From NCBI GenBank assembly GCA_024114885.1, contig CP099423.1, positions 2,108,001 to 2,172,000 of the forward strand: 64,000 bases of DNA, given 5' to 3'. Source of the stretch: Septoria linicola. Lineage: Eukaryota > Ascomycota > Dothideomycetes > Mycosphaerellales > Mycosphaerellaceae. Position 1 is the stretch's first letter. The number at the start of each line of letters is the position of its first letter. Below the pieces are notes generated by a model. The model was not told where the DNA came from, made no database searches, and saw only the letters and a program-made list of their open reading frames with translations. The translations under genes and the position numbers were made by a program. Below, one piece after another: positions 43,472 through 52,727 of this stretch.

Positions 43472-44640
43472 TTATTTATCGTCTATAGAGAGCACGTCGT
43501 CGCCAGCGTTTCCGCCGCTGTCGACGCCCTCTACGTCCTTATCCTTATCCTCCTCTACCTCCTCGTCGGATATAGCGTCCTCTAAGAGCTTACTCTCCTC
43601 CTAGTTACTACCCTCGGAGTAGGCCGCCTCTACGGTAGCGTCTAGAGCGTCGCCGGAGGCGCCTACTATATAGTTAGTCTATAAAGAGTATTAGTATTAT
43701 ACAAGGATCGTATAGGAAAAGCAAGTATACCTTGTACTATAGCTCAAATATAGCTACTATAAAGTTAGACTAGCGCTAGGTCTCTACTAGACCGGCGACG
43801 GATATCGCGCTAGCTAGTAGCGAGCCGAGTACGCTCGCTTTACGTAGCGTATCCTAGCCGCCGACGGCTTTACTCTTATTACTAGTAAAGACCCTCTTAG
43901 CGGTCTTAATAGAGGTATAGAGGGCCTTTAGGCAGCGCTTTACCTACTCTTTATATACGCCCTTAGGGAGGGTCTCTAGCTACTCGCGATAGTATAGTAC
44001 GTAGCGCGCCTACTACTTAAGGTTTCTATTAGTAATCCTCTTATAGAGGTAGTATTAGCGCTTATAGCGCTAATACTTAACCTTCTAACCGGGCTTCATT
44101 ACTCCGTTATACGTAGGCTCGTCGTCTATATATAGTCCGTTAGTAGGTAAAGCGTAGTTAAGGAGCATTTAAAGATCTATACCGTCGTAGGTATACTTAA
44201 TATAGTAGAGGCAGGTCTCGATATCTCTATAGCCTCTAATATCGTCGATAGTACGTAGTAGGCAGTTTAGGACTACGACTTAGGTACGCTTCGGTAGTAT
44301 TGTACTTACGTTAGTAGTACGGTAATCGTATAGAGACACTAGCTTGTTAAGGATATAGAAAATATTATATACGTAGAAAGAAAGTCTAAGAGAGAGTTAG
44401 AAGAGTTTTTAAAGAATATACTCGAGCCTAGCGACGTAGTCGCTATAGTAGAGATTATATTACTACGTAAACGTAAACATATATAGTAACCCTTTACTTC
44501 GTAGCGCGTATTTACGTAATACGCTAAAGGTCCGTAGGTATAACGCGTTAGAGACGCGACAAGCGCGGAATATATAAAGTACATTATAAGGACTAAATAG
44601 GCAGCCTAGAATATAACCTATTAAGTAAGGGTGTCGCTAA
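43472..44640 (-). pseudogene. Antisense intron-containing gene inside the gypsy element
   Basis: On the minus strand a frame of about 300 codons (44640 to 43731), followed by an intron (43730-43679) and a last exon (43678-43472), can be read. Its stops are nearly all TAA/TAG, as RIP of CAA, CAG or TGG would leave. The 52 bp intron begins GTATAC, has AATACTAAT as branch site and ends TATAG, and phase is kept. The product would be basic in the middle (VKRCLKALYTSIKTAKRVF) and strongly acidic at the end (SDEEVEEDKDKDVEGVD), stopping at TAA. The frame starts almost at the 3' LTR. I do not recognise the protein; a captured host gene or an accessory retroelement gene are both possible. Confidence 0.6.
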
Positions 44641-44669
44641 GGGTAGCTCCCTTAGAGAGAGGAGATAGT

Positions 44670-44841
44670 TATAAGAGCTAGGTAAGGTTAAAGGCTAAGA
44701 CCCGCCTTAGGCTCGTAGGCTTAGCGTATAGTATAACTATAGTACGCGTATATATCCGAAAGGAGGCAAGAATTAGTCTTACGATATCCTAATAGTCTTA
44801 TTAGGAGGGCGCTCTATATATTACTATATACCTCTTTTATA
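44670..44841 (+). repeat. 3' LTR of gypsy element
   Basis: 172 bp copy of the 5' LTR in direct orientation, preceded by the purine-rich tract GAGAGAGGAGATAG and followed by the target duplication AATAG. Confidence 0.93.
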
Positions 44842-44989
44842 AATAGCTCGCTATTATACGTGTCTTTACTTACGCTAGTTAGCGAGAACTTATCTTTATA
44901 GTACTACTAAAGCCTACGTACCTTCTCTATACTCTCGTCTAGCTATACTCTCTTTATTAGCGTTAACTAACGACTAGAGATCTATATAA

Positions 44990-45520
44990 AATAGAAGTCT
45001 AGATTAAGTAGTATAGTAGTAATATTATACTAATATATAAGCCTATATTATTAATCGTAGTATACTATTTCTTAAATACTAGTTAGCTTTATCGAATAGC
45101 TAATCGTATTATAGACGCTTAAGAGTAGAGCCTTAACTAATTACTAAAGTAGTTAATAATAAACTCTATAGCTAGTTAGAACGCGTTAAAGGTAGCTTTA
45201 TTACCTTCTATCTTCTTTATTAGCTCTCTAAAAAGGCTAAGGAAGCTAGTAATATCGTATAGAAGCCTCTAGTCTATAGTAGTAAGCTAGTAGTACTATA
45301 GCTCTAGGTAGCGCTCGAATATTATCTTAAGTATTAGCCTCGTAGTATATATCTCTTTAGCTATTAGAAGATAGCTATTCTAACGTATAAGACCTAGTTA
45401 TTTTAGAATAGCTCTAAATATATCGCTATAGTACTCCTTATAAATAGTACTAAAAGATTACTAGTACTTATTAAAGCGTAGTAGTACTATAAGTAACATC
45501 TCTTTAATAGTTAATTAATA
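44990..45520 (-). pseudogene. hAT transposase remnant
   Basis: Translation of the minus strand past stops shows segments typical of fungal hAT transposases: LSLFRELIKKIEGNKATF (the EGNKATF part at about 45187-45208) followed by a helix ending INYF, then KYYTTINNIGLYISIILL, matching the conserved K-Y-Y/W..T...-Y..A..L-hP block upstream of the dimerisation domain. Many TAA/TAG codons fit RIP of Gln and Trp codons. The N-terminal zinc finger and the C-terminal dimerisation domain are not seen; the rest was lost or never present. Confidence 0.75.
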
Positions 45521-45682
45521 TAGTTAGAACTAGGCTAATCTGTTTACTTAGGACTTTACTTCTCTTTTATATATAAAGGCCCCTAAGTGAACTATACTTT
45601 TACCTATTGAATCTTGAATATTCGTAATATTCAGGGGCTGAAGTATTCAAATTCATTCAACGATTGAATGAATTGAATCCCC

Positions 45683-45712
45683 TGAATGGCTATTCATTAT
45701 TCAACTTCTATG
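45683..45712 (-). repeat. hAT right terminal inverted repeat
   Basis: Ends ATTCAACTTCTATG, inverted copy of the left end, followed by CTTAGTGC. This terminus still contains CpA and TpG, unlike the interior. Confidence 0.85.
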
Positions 45713-45871
45713 CTTAGTGCTCATTTCCAAACTCTGTCTAAGCCTCCTTATTACTGTTGTTGAGTCACGGCCACGACCGCATATTCGGTAGGTCCACAGC
45801 GGACCAGCAATTGACTGTCACTTGGCACTTGTGCTTGAAAATTCCCACTCCAAGACGCCTTGAGAGGCTCA

Positions 45872-46828
45872 ATGTCTCAAATAACAATCAAGCCGAAAGA
45901 CAAATTCACACCTGTCAGCTCGAACATGGCGCACATCTCGATATGCATCAGCGAGCGAAGCGCAAATCGCGAGCGATCATGTAGCACCAACGGCGCTTCA
46001 CCTTACTTCAACCTCCCACCCGAGCTAGCCCGAAAGATTTACGACTACATCCTCGAAGATCTTGTTCCAGGTCCACTCGCGGATGTAGCTTTGAAACTGA
46101 CCTCACGCGCTCACTTCACGTTGAAGGATTATGGCTCCCTGGACCCGACTAAGATACTTGACGATCCAGATCCTGCAGCACTATGGGGACGAGTCATCGG
46201 CATGCTGACTGCAAGCAAGACCTTTAACAAGGATATTGGACTAAGACTTCTCGAGCTCATACCTTTGCACCTTCGCCTGGAAGCGACAGTGCAGGCTATC
46301 GACTGCGAAGGCAGCCCTGCTGTCGAGTTCAATCCAATTCTGAACTTTGCGTTACCAGCACGCACGAAAAGACTTTACCTCTCGCTGCGGTGCACTGCTC
46401 GATTGACTGCTCGAGTTTACAAAGATGGTAAACATGTATGGCTGGAGGATCTGACCGAGAGGCAGTGCAACGAGGCTATGGTAGCCAGCCCTTCATTCCG
46501 GGATTTTACACATCGTCTCACGAGTTGCGAGTTAGTTGAGACGTTGTACCTCGATGCCAGACTCACGGGTGGAGACTTCTGTCTATTGGAACTCGATCCT
46601 GACGACCACCAGTCACATCTTATCTATCAAGCTATGCTTGCCGCTGTAGAACAGATGCCGAAGTTGAAGCGCTATTATCTGCAAGTCGGGAATTTTTCAA
46701 TGCTTGCGATCCGCCGGGATGGTAAAGCTTGGAATGACGAGAAGGTATTTCGAGAGAGTCATAGCAGACTCTGGGTCCAACACCAGCCAGAGTATTACGA
46801 GTTGGAACGTGAGTTACATATGCTCTGA
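45872..46828 (+). CDS. F-box-like family gene C
   Basis: Intronless, 318 residues from the first in-frame ATG (MSQITIKPKDKF). Residues 48-65 (YFNLPPELARKIYDYIL) match the Leu-Pro-x-Glu-Leu start of fungal F-box/2EXR-type domains. The C-terminal half matches gene A: a FRDFTHRLTSCELVETLYL segment, then VEQMPKLKRYYLQVGNF and RRDGKAWNDEKVFRE. If it is an F-box protein it would link targets to an SCF ubiquitin ligase through Skp1; that role is inference. The start is 160 bp from the hAT target site, so the transposon inserted in its promoter. The frame itself is intact. Confidence 0.78.
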   Translation: MSQITIKPKDKFTPVSSNMAHISICISERSANRERSCSTNGASPYFNLPPELARKIYDYILEDLVPGPLADVALKLTSRAHFTLKDYGSLDPTKILDDPDPAALWGRVIGMLTASKTFNKDIGLRLLELIPLHLRLEATVQAIDCEGSPAVEFNPILNFALPARTKRLYLSLRCTARLTARVYKDGKHVWLEDLTERQCNEAMVASPSFRDFTHRLTSCELVETLYLDARLTGGDFCLLELDPDDHQSHLIYQAMLAAVEQMPKLKRYYLQVGNFSMLAIRRDGKAWNDEKVFRESHSRLWVQHQPEYYELERELHML

Positions 46829-47760
46829 TAAGGAGTCATGCGGTATCACTTCCAAAAGGGAACCATGCAAGGGAGTATTGGAGGGCAAGCTATATAGCTA
46901 AAAGACGCCTAGACTCTTCTATACAGTACCGATAAGGAACATTGAACTGACAGCCTTCCCAAGTCGCCCAAACCACACGAGTCAATCAAGCCTTGACCGA
47001 ACACTACGCTCCAGGATCCTGTCAATCCTGCTCTTATGCCGGGCGTCTGGTGGTGGTAGCCTATTCCACGAGCAGGTGATTCATGAAGTCGTCACAGGTG
47101 CTTGGATACCCTGAGCTCTCGCTGAGGCTTGGCTGGTGAGAAGCATAGGTCTGTGCACTATGCTCGACATGCCCATGCCGTGCAGGTGTCAGACGTCTGG
47201 TTGATCGAGCCGGCGCACTGGCCAGCGATGTAGGTTGATGCTCCGTTCTCGCAGCAGCATCGAGAGTAGTTATGCTACGACTGGCACTGCAACCAAATTG
47301 TCTCCCACAACTCCTCAGGACATTAATGCAGTCAGGTGGCAGGTCCTCAAAGTACCCAACATTCTGCGTGGCGTACGCGAGAGCATGGGCGACCTGTACT
47401 GCAATGCTGTGGAAGCATGTATCCGAGGAGGTAAGCGCTCGACGCTCCAGACACTGCAGACGGCGAAGCGGACCCTCTAGCTGGTACGGTGATTCAGATG
47501 GCGTATACGAAGCAAGTGGTGAGCGTGTTGAGGATTATTATAGTCTGAGCCTGATGTTGCTCCTTTGCACAGCCAGATCACGCGAACACAACAATTCGTG
47601 CACTTTCATCGCATGTGCAAGAGCTGGTGGAGGCGCATCTGGCTCCTCAAAGACAAGGAAAAGTACTGATCTCGTGGCAGGCCATACTCAGAGTGTGGGC
47701 GAAACGTGAAGCGCGTTGCCAGTCAGATTCCGCATCGATGCATAGCTGTAAAGCATTATT
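46829..47760. other. Mostly non-coding; possible Cys-rich exon at 47158-47274 (minus)
   Basis: On the minus strand 47274-47158 reads HNYSRCCCENG and continues to TCTAWACRA and a stop, with six Cys in a spacing like small secreted proteins. A plausible intron (GTACTT to TTGCAG) precedes it. The exon then contains a TAG just before His-Asn-Tyr, and I could not find a signal-peptide exon. It may be a decayed secreted-protein gene. The rest holds only short frames on either strand. Confidence 0.3.
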
Positions 47761-48672
47761 TTAATGGCGACCAGCAGACATCTCAATAGGATCACGCCAA
47801 TTGACATCAGCTTCAGGGACGTATTCTGCCTTTTGCCATTGCATCGATTGACGCGAGGGAAGCATGGGATGGCCCGAGTCTGGGCCCGATCCTCTCATCA
47901 TCCGACGCTTCTTTCTATGTCGCAGGAGCAAGAATGCTGCGAGTGACACAATAAGCAGTGCTCCTATTGCTACCCCGACTCCTAAACCGGCTGTTGCGCC
48001 AGTGCTCAGCGGTGTTGAGCTGTTTTGGCTCTGTGGGGTAGGCAAGGGAATGGCGGTAGAGGTGACAGCTGAGTCTGTGGACTGCGATGACGAAGCGCTG
48101 CTCAATGTCGTTGTTGCTGGGAGTATGGTGGTCGAGAATGATTCGAGAGCTAAGTATGCAGCTTCGCCTGCATTGAAGACGAGCGAAGGGTCGTTACAGC
48201 AGGAAAAGTCATTTGTGGCTAAGGTGTAGTTGGCGCCTGCTGGTGCGCAACAATACGTTGTCGCGGTGCAAGCGAGGACCTGGCGATTGCTGTTGTGCTT
48301 CACTCCGGCTAGATGCTATCAGTAACCACTCGGGGATGATCTCGAAGAGACGCAGCCGTGTCGGTCTTGGTACGTACTGGTCGGGTCCGCTATGCAGTGT
48401 TTTGGGCATGCATCGGATTGCCATGTAGGATCGGTGCATTCGTTACGCCAGTAGAAGTTCGTTTGGCTATCGCCACGATATCGACAAAAGCCATTTGTAG
48501 TGCACATGTCTTGATCGCGACAGCAACTACTAGCCACTGCGTCGCGGTCACAAATTCAGGCTATGTCTCCCGTGAGAGTGCCATCGGGATTGTAGCACTG
48601 CAATGGGTAGCAAGAAATAGTGAGGAAAGTGAGAGTGATCGCAAGGCCTGGAAGACGTGAAAGTAAACCCAT
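47761..48672 (-). pseudogene. Cys-rich single-pass membrane protein with one in-frame stop
   Basis: Exons 48672-48378 and 48308-47761 join through a 69 bp intron (GTACGT to ATCTAG), 281 codons in all. The protein starts with a signal peptide (MGLLSRLPGLAITLTFL), then a Cys-rich ectodomain beginning QCYNPDGTLTGDI, with SSCC and GFC segments and a C-DPTWQSDACPKHC block. This is a layout common in fungal surface proteins. A Ser/Thr-rich stalk, one transmembrane helix (GVGVAIGALLIVSLAAFLLL), a basic stop-transfer RHRKKRR and a short cytosolic tail follow. TGA at 48556-48558 interrupts codon 39, between Ile-Ala and Ile-Cys. CGA-to-TGA would explain it. Otherwise the gene is complete. Confidence 0.72.
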
Positions 48673-49387
48673 GGCTACGCATGGCGAGTTAGCAGGTGAT
48701 GAATTGTCCGAATCTGGGGTGCGAGAGCGTTATAAAATCGAGAGGCAGCCACCCAAGCTGCGAAAGGCTTCAGGTGCACCGCTCTTGGACGTGCTGCGGC
48801 TCGAAAAGCATGGAGGCTGGGCAAGACGTGCAGAAATGGATGCAGGTTCTCGTAATGCAAACGCGTGGTCTGTGTCCTCATAGGCGCAATGGGGTGATCG
48901 ACTTTCGTGGCGTAAGGAGTACAAACAGCGCAATGAGGCTGAGGACGACTTTGTCCTCCCACACACACAGTACTCATTTTGGAGGTATTCGCATCCCATC
49001 TTTGGTGCCGCGAATCCCATGGCTCGAGTCAAACTCATCTTCAGATGTAGTCGAGCTGATTGCGAACCAGTGGCCGTCAAAATCGGAGGAGCAAATATGC
49101 TATTTTTAGCCAGCCTTGTCGCGCAGCTGAGAACACGACAGTAGAGCCGAGGCAACCGCTCTCGACAGTGCAAAATCATTGGATGAGTGCGGAATTGCAG
49201 CCTGCCCATCTGGTCCCTAAAATTTGGTCATGATGTAGCACATCTGTGGAACGCGCCTGGCATATGCATGAGTGGTCGAAATGCAGACTCCGATACCGCG
49301 TGAGGTCCAAGAACAATAGGAACTGCAAGTGGACGATGCCCTAGATAATGAACCATCGCAGGAACGGCACAAAGCGTAGCTGTCCGC
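48673..49387. other. Intergenic, no gene seen
   Basis: Only short overlapping frames. The part next to 48673 should be the promoter of the membrane-protein gene. Confidence 0.45.
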
Positions 49388-50791
49388 CTACAACTCATCC
49401 CTCTTCGCCCTCACTTTCTCCCTCTCCTGCTCTTTCTGTTCCTGCTTCGCATCCTCAACTTCAGCCTCAAAAGTCTTCTTCTTCGGGTTCTTTGGCTCAT
49501 CTTCTCCTCTCTCCTTCAATATCGTCCCGTCGCCTCTCCTTACCACATTCTCCTCGCTCTGCTGCTGCTGCTCACTCTGCTTCGCGCTCTCTTCAGCCAT
49601 CTTGCCGATGCTTGCACTGAGCTCGCCTTCAAGCTCTGCCTTCTGTCTCTCTATCTCCCGTTCAGGATCCTTGCCGACTTTAGCACCTGACCCGCCTGCG
49701 CCTGCTGGAACGCCTCCTGCCTTGATGCGATCTCGAAGCCCGTCCGGAAGTGGTTCTGCACGTCCCTTCGCGCTAGGCTGAACAATCAGAGGTGCACGAG
49801 TCGAAGAGAAGACAGCACTTGTTGTTAAGGATGTCGCAGGCGTAGAAGTGATAACTCCGACTGCTCCTAGCACTGCAAAAAGTGGCTTGAGGAAGATCCA
49901 GTTAACGAAGAATGCAAAAACGTTCCAGAAGAAGAGTGGGAGCTTGACGAATGGGCCAAAGAGGATTCGCCTGAAGAAGAGCCAGCCAAGAGTCCCGCAC
50001 AGGATGTAGAAAGCAGTCTCTAGATACCACGTGTCGCTTTTCTGACTTCGCAGAAGTGTCCCGAGTAGATTCCGCGAGTTGCTGAGTATCGTGTCAAGAT
50101 TGCTGTACTCTTCACCAAGGTTTTTGAGTGCAGCAGTCGACTCGTCGAATGTCTCTTGTGCGAATCGGGAGCGCGACAATTCAGTACTCAGTAAGTCGTG
50201 GGTTCTCCTCAACGCAGCAGTCACGTCTGTGGAAGCGTTGACCAATATCTCGTCCTTGGTCAGCTGCTTCTGTTGCTGATGCTTGCTCCGTCTCGCAAAC
50301 AGTCCTTCGGTAGCACTCAATTTCGTCCCGTCCGCAACTTCTCCCGGTGGAGTGTCGATCTGCTCGGCTTCTCTTCGATAGCTTTCCAGCAAAGCCTCTC
50401 GCTCCCTCTCCTTTGCCTTTTCGCTCGCAAGTTTGGCAGCAAGCTGAGCGTTGCGGAAGGCCTGCCTCGAGTGCACCAGCTCTTCCCCTACTCGCGTGAC
50501 TTTTGCTGTGATGCGCGCCTCTTCTCCAGCAGCCGAATTTCGTCTTCTTCGTTGCGAAGACTGCTCGCGGTAGTCGTCTGCTTCTTGCTTCAGGAATTCG
50601 AGCTCTTCTTCCAACTGCTTCAGACTTTCGTGAATGTCCTGGGCAAGCTCTATTCGCACTACACTCCCACCTTCGAGGGGTTCTGATCCGGGTTGGAACT
50701 GGAGCTTGGCAAGCTTGGTGATGAGGCCAGATGTGGTTTTGAGGGATTCTGAGAGTTGGGTGAGTTGGTTGGAGAGGTCGACGACGTTCAT
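49388..50791 (-). CDS. SEC20: SNARE Sec20-like protein
   Basis: Intronless, 467 residues from MNVVDLSNQL. The first 250 residues are mostly coiled coil. The central region (STDVTAALRRTHDLLSTELS, then ETFDESTAALKNLGEEYS, then LLGTLLRSQKSDTWYLE) is the Sec20/BNIP1 SNARE motif followed by a transmembrane segment (FYILCGTLGWLFFRRILF). A second hydrophobic stretch (FFWNVFAFFVNWIFLKPLF) and a long charged, disordered tail follow. Sec20 is a Golgi-to-ER retrograde SNARE at the ER. The C-terminus is longer than in yeast and lacks a clear HDEL-type end; it finishes Arg-Asp-Glu-Leu, an RDEL-like ER retrieval signal. Codons upstream of this ATG are open but contain no other ATG. Confidence 0.85.
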   Translation of the reverse strand: MNVVDLSNQLTQLSESLKTTSGLITKLAKLQFQPGSEPLEGGSVVRIELAQDIHESLKQLEEELEFLKQEADDYREQSSQRRRRNSAAGEEARITAKVTRVGEELVHSRQAFRNAQLAAKLASEKAKEREREALLESYRREAEQIDTPPGEVADGTKLSATEGLFARRSKHQQQKQLTKDEILVNASTDVTAALRRTHDLLSTELSRSRFAQETFDESTAALKNLGEEYSNLDTILSNSRNLLGTLLRSQKSDTWYLETAFYILCGTLGWLFFRRILFGPFVKLPLFFWNVFAFFVNWIFLKPLFAVLGAVGVITSTPATSLTTSAVFSSTRAPLIVQPSAKGRAEPLPDGLRDRIKAGGVPAGAGGSGAKVGKDPEREIERQKAELEGELSASIGKMAEESAKQSEQQQQSEENVVRRGDGTILKERGEDEPKNPKKKTFEAEVEDAKQEQKEQEREKVRAKRDEL

Positions 50792-51373
50792 GGCGGGCAG
50801 ACGGGGGTGGTTAGCCAGAAGTGAAGTGTCGCCGTCTTTGTTGCCAGCCAGCAAGCCAGCCAGCCAGGATACGTGGTATGACGTTGCAGGAATAGCGTCG
50901 AACCAAGGATGGAGGAGGACGTGTATGGCGTACACTCGGGTTTGTGTTTGTGTTACTCTATGTTCTGATCAAGGAAGAACACGACTATATGTATGCAACG
51001 ACAGTCACTCCATTCACTCCATCTTTGGTCTTGTTCAAAACGCGACGCATTTCTTAGTCAAAATGCGCGGGCTGAATTGGACTGAGGACCCTGGTCGGCA
51101 GCAATGGCGTTCATGTGGTCCCCCAGTTTCACAAGATGAGCCTCCACCTTACCTCCAGCTGTCCTCTCAGTGTCCATACCGCATAATTCTCGACTTTGGA
51201 GCCATTGATCGGATTACTGGCCACCCTGCACTGCCGTTGCTGTTGTGCGACCAACGTCGATGATACGATCCAACTCCGCCGCACATTGAAACGACACTCT
51301 TCCCCCCCAGCCTGAGGGCTGCTTAATATCATCCACATCCACTCGCTATACTGCTATCAGCACTACCGCCGCC
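50792..51373. promoter_or_regulatory. Divergent promoter region, SEC20 / ERV46
   Basis: Two ER-Golgi traffic genes are head-to-head over 0.58 kb, so shared regulation is possible. No motif was identified. No gene in between is supported. Confidence 0.45.
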
Positions 51374-52727
51374 ATGGCCCCCAAATCACGCTTCATGAAG
51401 CTCGATGCCTTCACCAAAACCGTCGAAGATGCACGAATCCGAACGTCCACCGGTGGTCTGGTCACCATCACATCGCTCATCCTGATCCTCTACCTCGTCT
51501 GGGGAGAATGGAGCGACTACCGCAGGACCGTTGTCCATCCGGAACTCATTGTCGATAAAGGCCGAGGCGAGAAGATGGAGATTCATATGAACGTATCGTT
51601 CCCGCATGTGCCGTGCGAGCTCCTCACGTTAGACGTCATGGACGTGAGCGGAGAGGTGCAGACCGGCGTGATGCATGGTGTAACGAAAGTGCGACTGGAC
51701 TCGGCAGGCAAGATGATCAGCAGCGAGGCACTGGCAGTCAATGACCCAGAGCAGGTGCCGCATCTGGGTCCTGATTACTGTGGTGATTGTTATGGTGCTC
51801 CAGCGCCCAGCAGCGCGAAAAAGGCTGGATGCTGCAACGACTGTGCCGAAGTGCGAGAGGCATATGCGGGAGTCAGCTGGTCGTTTGGCCGAGGGGAGAA
51901 TGTCGAGCAGTGCACGAGAGAGCACTATGCGGAGCATCTAGATGAGCAGAGGAAGGAGGGATGCAGGATTGAGGGTGGAATTCGCGTCAACAAGGTCGTG
52001 GGTAACTTCCACTTCGCTCCAGGAAAGAGTTTCAGCAACGGTAACATGCATGTGCACGATCTGGACAACTACTTCAAGAGTGGAGAGGTCAAGCACGACT
52101 TCACGCATAAGATTCACCACCTGCGATTTGGTCCACAGCTGCCAGACGATGTGGTGAAGAGGGTCGGACAGAAGGGCATGGCATGGTCGAACCATCACTT
52201 GAACCCGCTCGACGATACCGAGCAGATCACGAACGAAGTCGCCTTCAACTACATGTACTTTGTCAAGGTGGTCTCCACAGCATACCTGCCGCTCGGATGG
52301 GAGAAGACTGGCTCGATTCTGGACATCCCACACGAGTTGATCGAGATTGGAGGTTACGGAAAGGGTGAGCAAGGTAGTATCGAGACTCATCAGTATTCCG
52401 TGACCTCGCACAAGCGATCGTTGACTGGAAGTGATGGAAAGGATGAGGGGCATGCTGAGAGGATACACGCGAGAGGTGGTATTCCCGGAGTCTTCTTCTC
52501 ATATGTGAGTATTCGATACAGACCACTTTTGTGTTACATCTTACTGACTCCGTTCCCAGGACATCTCACCCATGAAAGTCGTCAACCGTGAGGCTCGAGC
52601 AAAGACTTTCTCCGGCTTCCTAGTCGGAGTCTGCGCTGTCATAGGAGGCACGCTCACTGTGGCCGCTGCTGTGGATCGCTTGCTGTACGAGGGAGGCTCA
52701 AAGCTGAAGAAGTATCATTCGAGCTAG
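51374..52727 (+). CDS. ERV46: COPII vesicle cargo receptor Erv46
   Basis: Two exons (51374-52504, 52560-52727) with a 55 bp intron (GTGAGT to CCCAG), phase 0, give 432 residues. The N-terminus (KLDAFTKTVEDARIRTSTGG) and first transmembrane helix (LVTITSLILILYLVW) match the Erv46/ERGIC3 family. A long lumenal domain with paired Cys (DYCGDCYG, then GCCNDC) follows, then a second helix in exon 2 (FLVGVCAVIGGTLTVAAAV) and a short tail ending KKYHSS. Erv46 cycles between ER and Golgi with Erv41 to sort cargo. It is head-to-head with SEC20. Confidence 0.95.

Larger units (their letters stand above)
38131..44841 (+). mobile_element. Ty3/gypsy chromodomain retrotransposon, complete but RIP-degraded
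   Basis: A 6711 bp element bounded by two 172 bp LTRs (38131-38302, 44670-44841) and the 5 bp target duplication AATAG (38126-38130, 44842-44846). Reading past RIP stops on the plus strand gives the order gag (about 38.6-39.5 kb, with a decayed zinc knuckle), protease region, reverse transcriptase, RNase H (ESDAS near 41.1 kb), integrase (about 41.9-42.65 kb, with recognisable DDE surroundings) and a chromodomain-like tail near 43.0-43.1 kb. The reverse-transcriptase catalytic Asp-Asp at 40656-40661 reads Asn-Asn (AATAAT), the expected result of TpG-to-TpA change at GATGAT. A purine tract precedes the 3' LTR. No intact gene remains. The order with integrase after RNase H defines gypsy-type elements. 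Confidence 0.93.
37636..45712 (-). mobile_element. hAT-type DNA transposon, nested host of a gypsy element
   Basis: The sequence CATAGAAGTTGAAT at 37636 recurs inverted at the right end (ATTCAACTTCTATG, ending 45712). CTTAGTGC flanks both sides (37628-37635 and 45713-45720), an 8 bp target duplication as made by hAT elements. The subterminal 100 bp are full of GAATTGAAT-like motifs in both orientations. Inside, the right part encodes on the minus strand pieces of a hAT transposase. Without the nested insert the element is only about 1.36 kb, too short for a full transposase, so it is a deletion derivative or a non-autonomous copy. The interior is RIP-mutated while the outermost ends are not. 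Confidence 0.85.

Noticed and set aside
44339..44584. 81-codon minus-strand ATG frame in the gypsy element
   Set aside because: It is in a different phase from the longer antisense frame that leads into the intron and acidic exon; kept only as an alternative start region.
46829..47760. Plus-strand frame from about 47238 ending near a GTAAGC donor
   Set aside because: No downstream exon in phase and no protein resemblance; composition does not differ from surrounding non-coding DNA.
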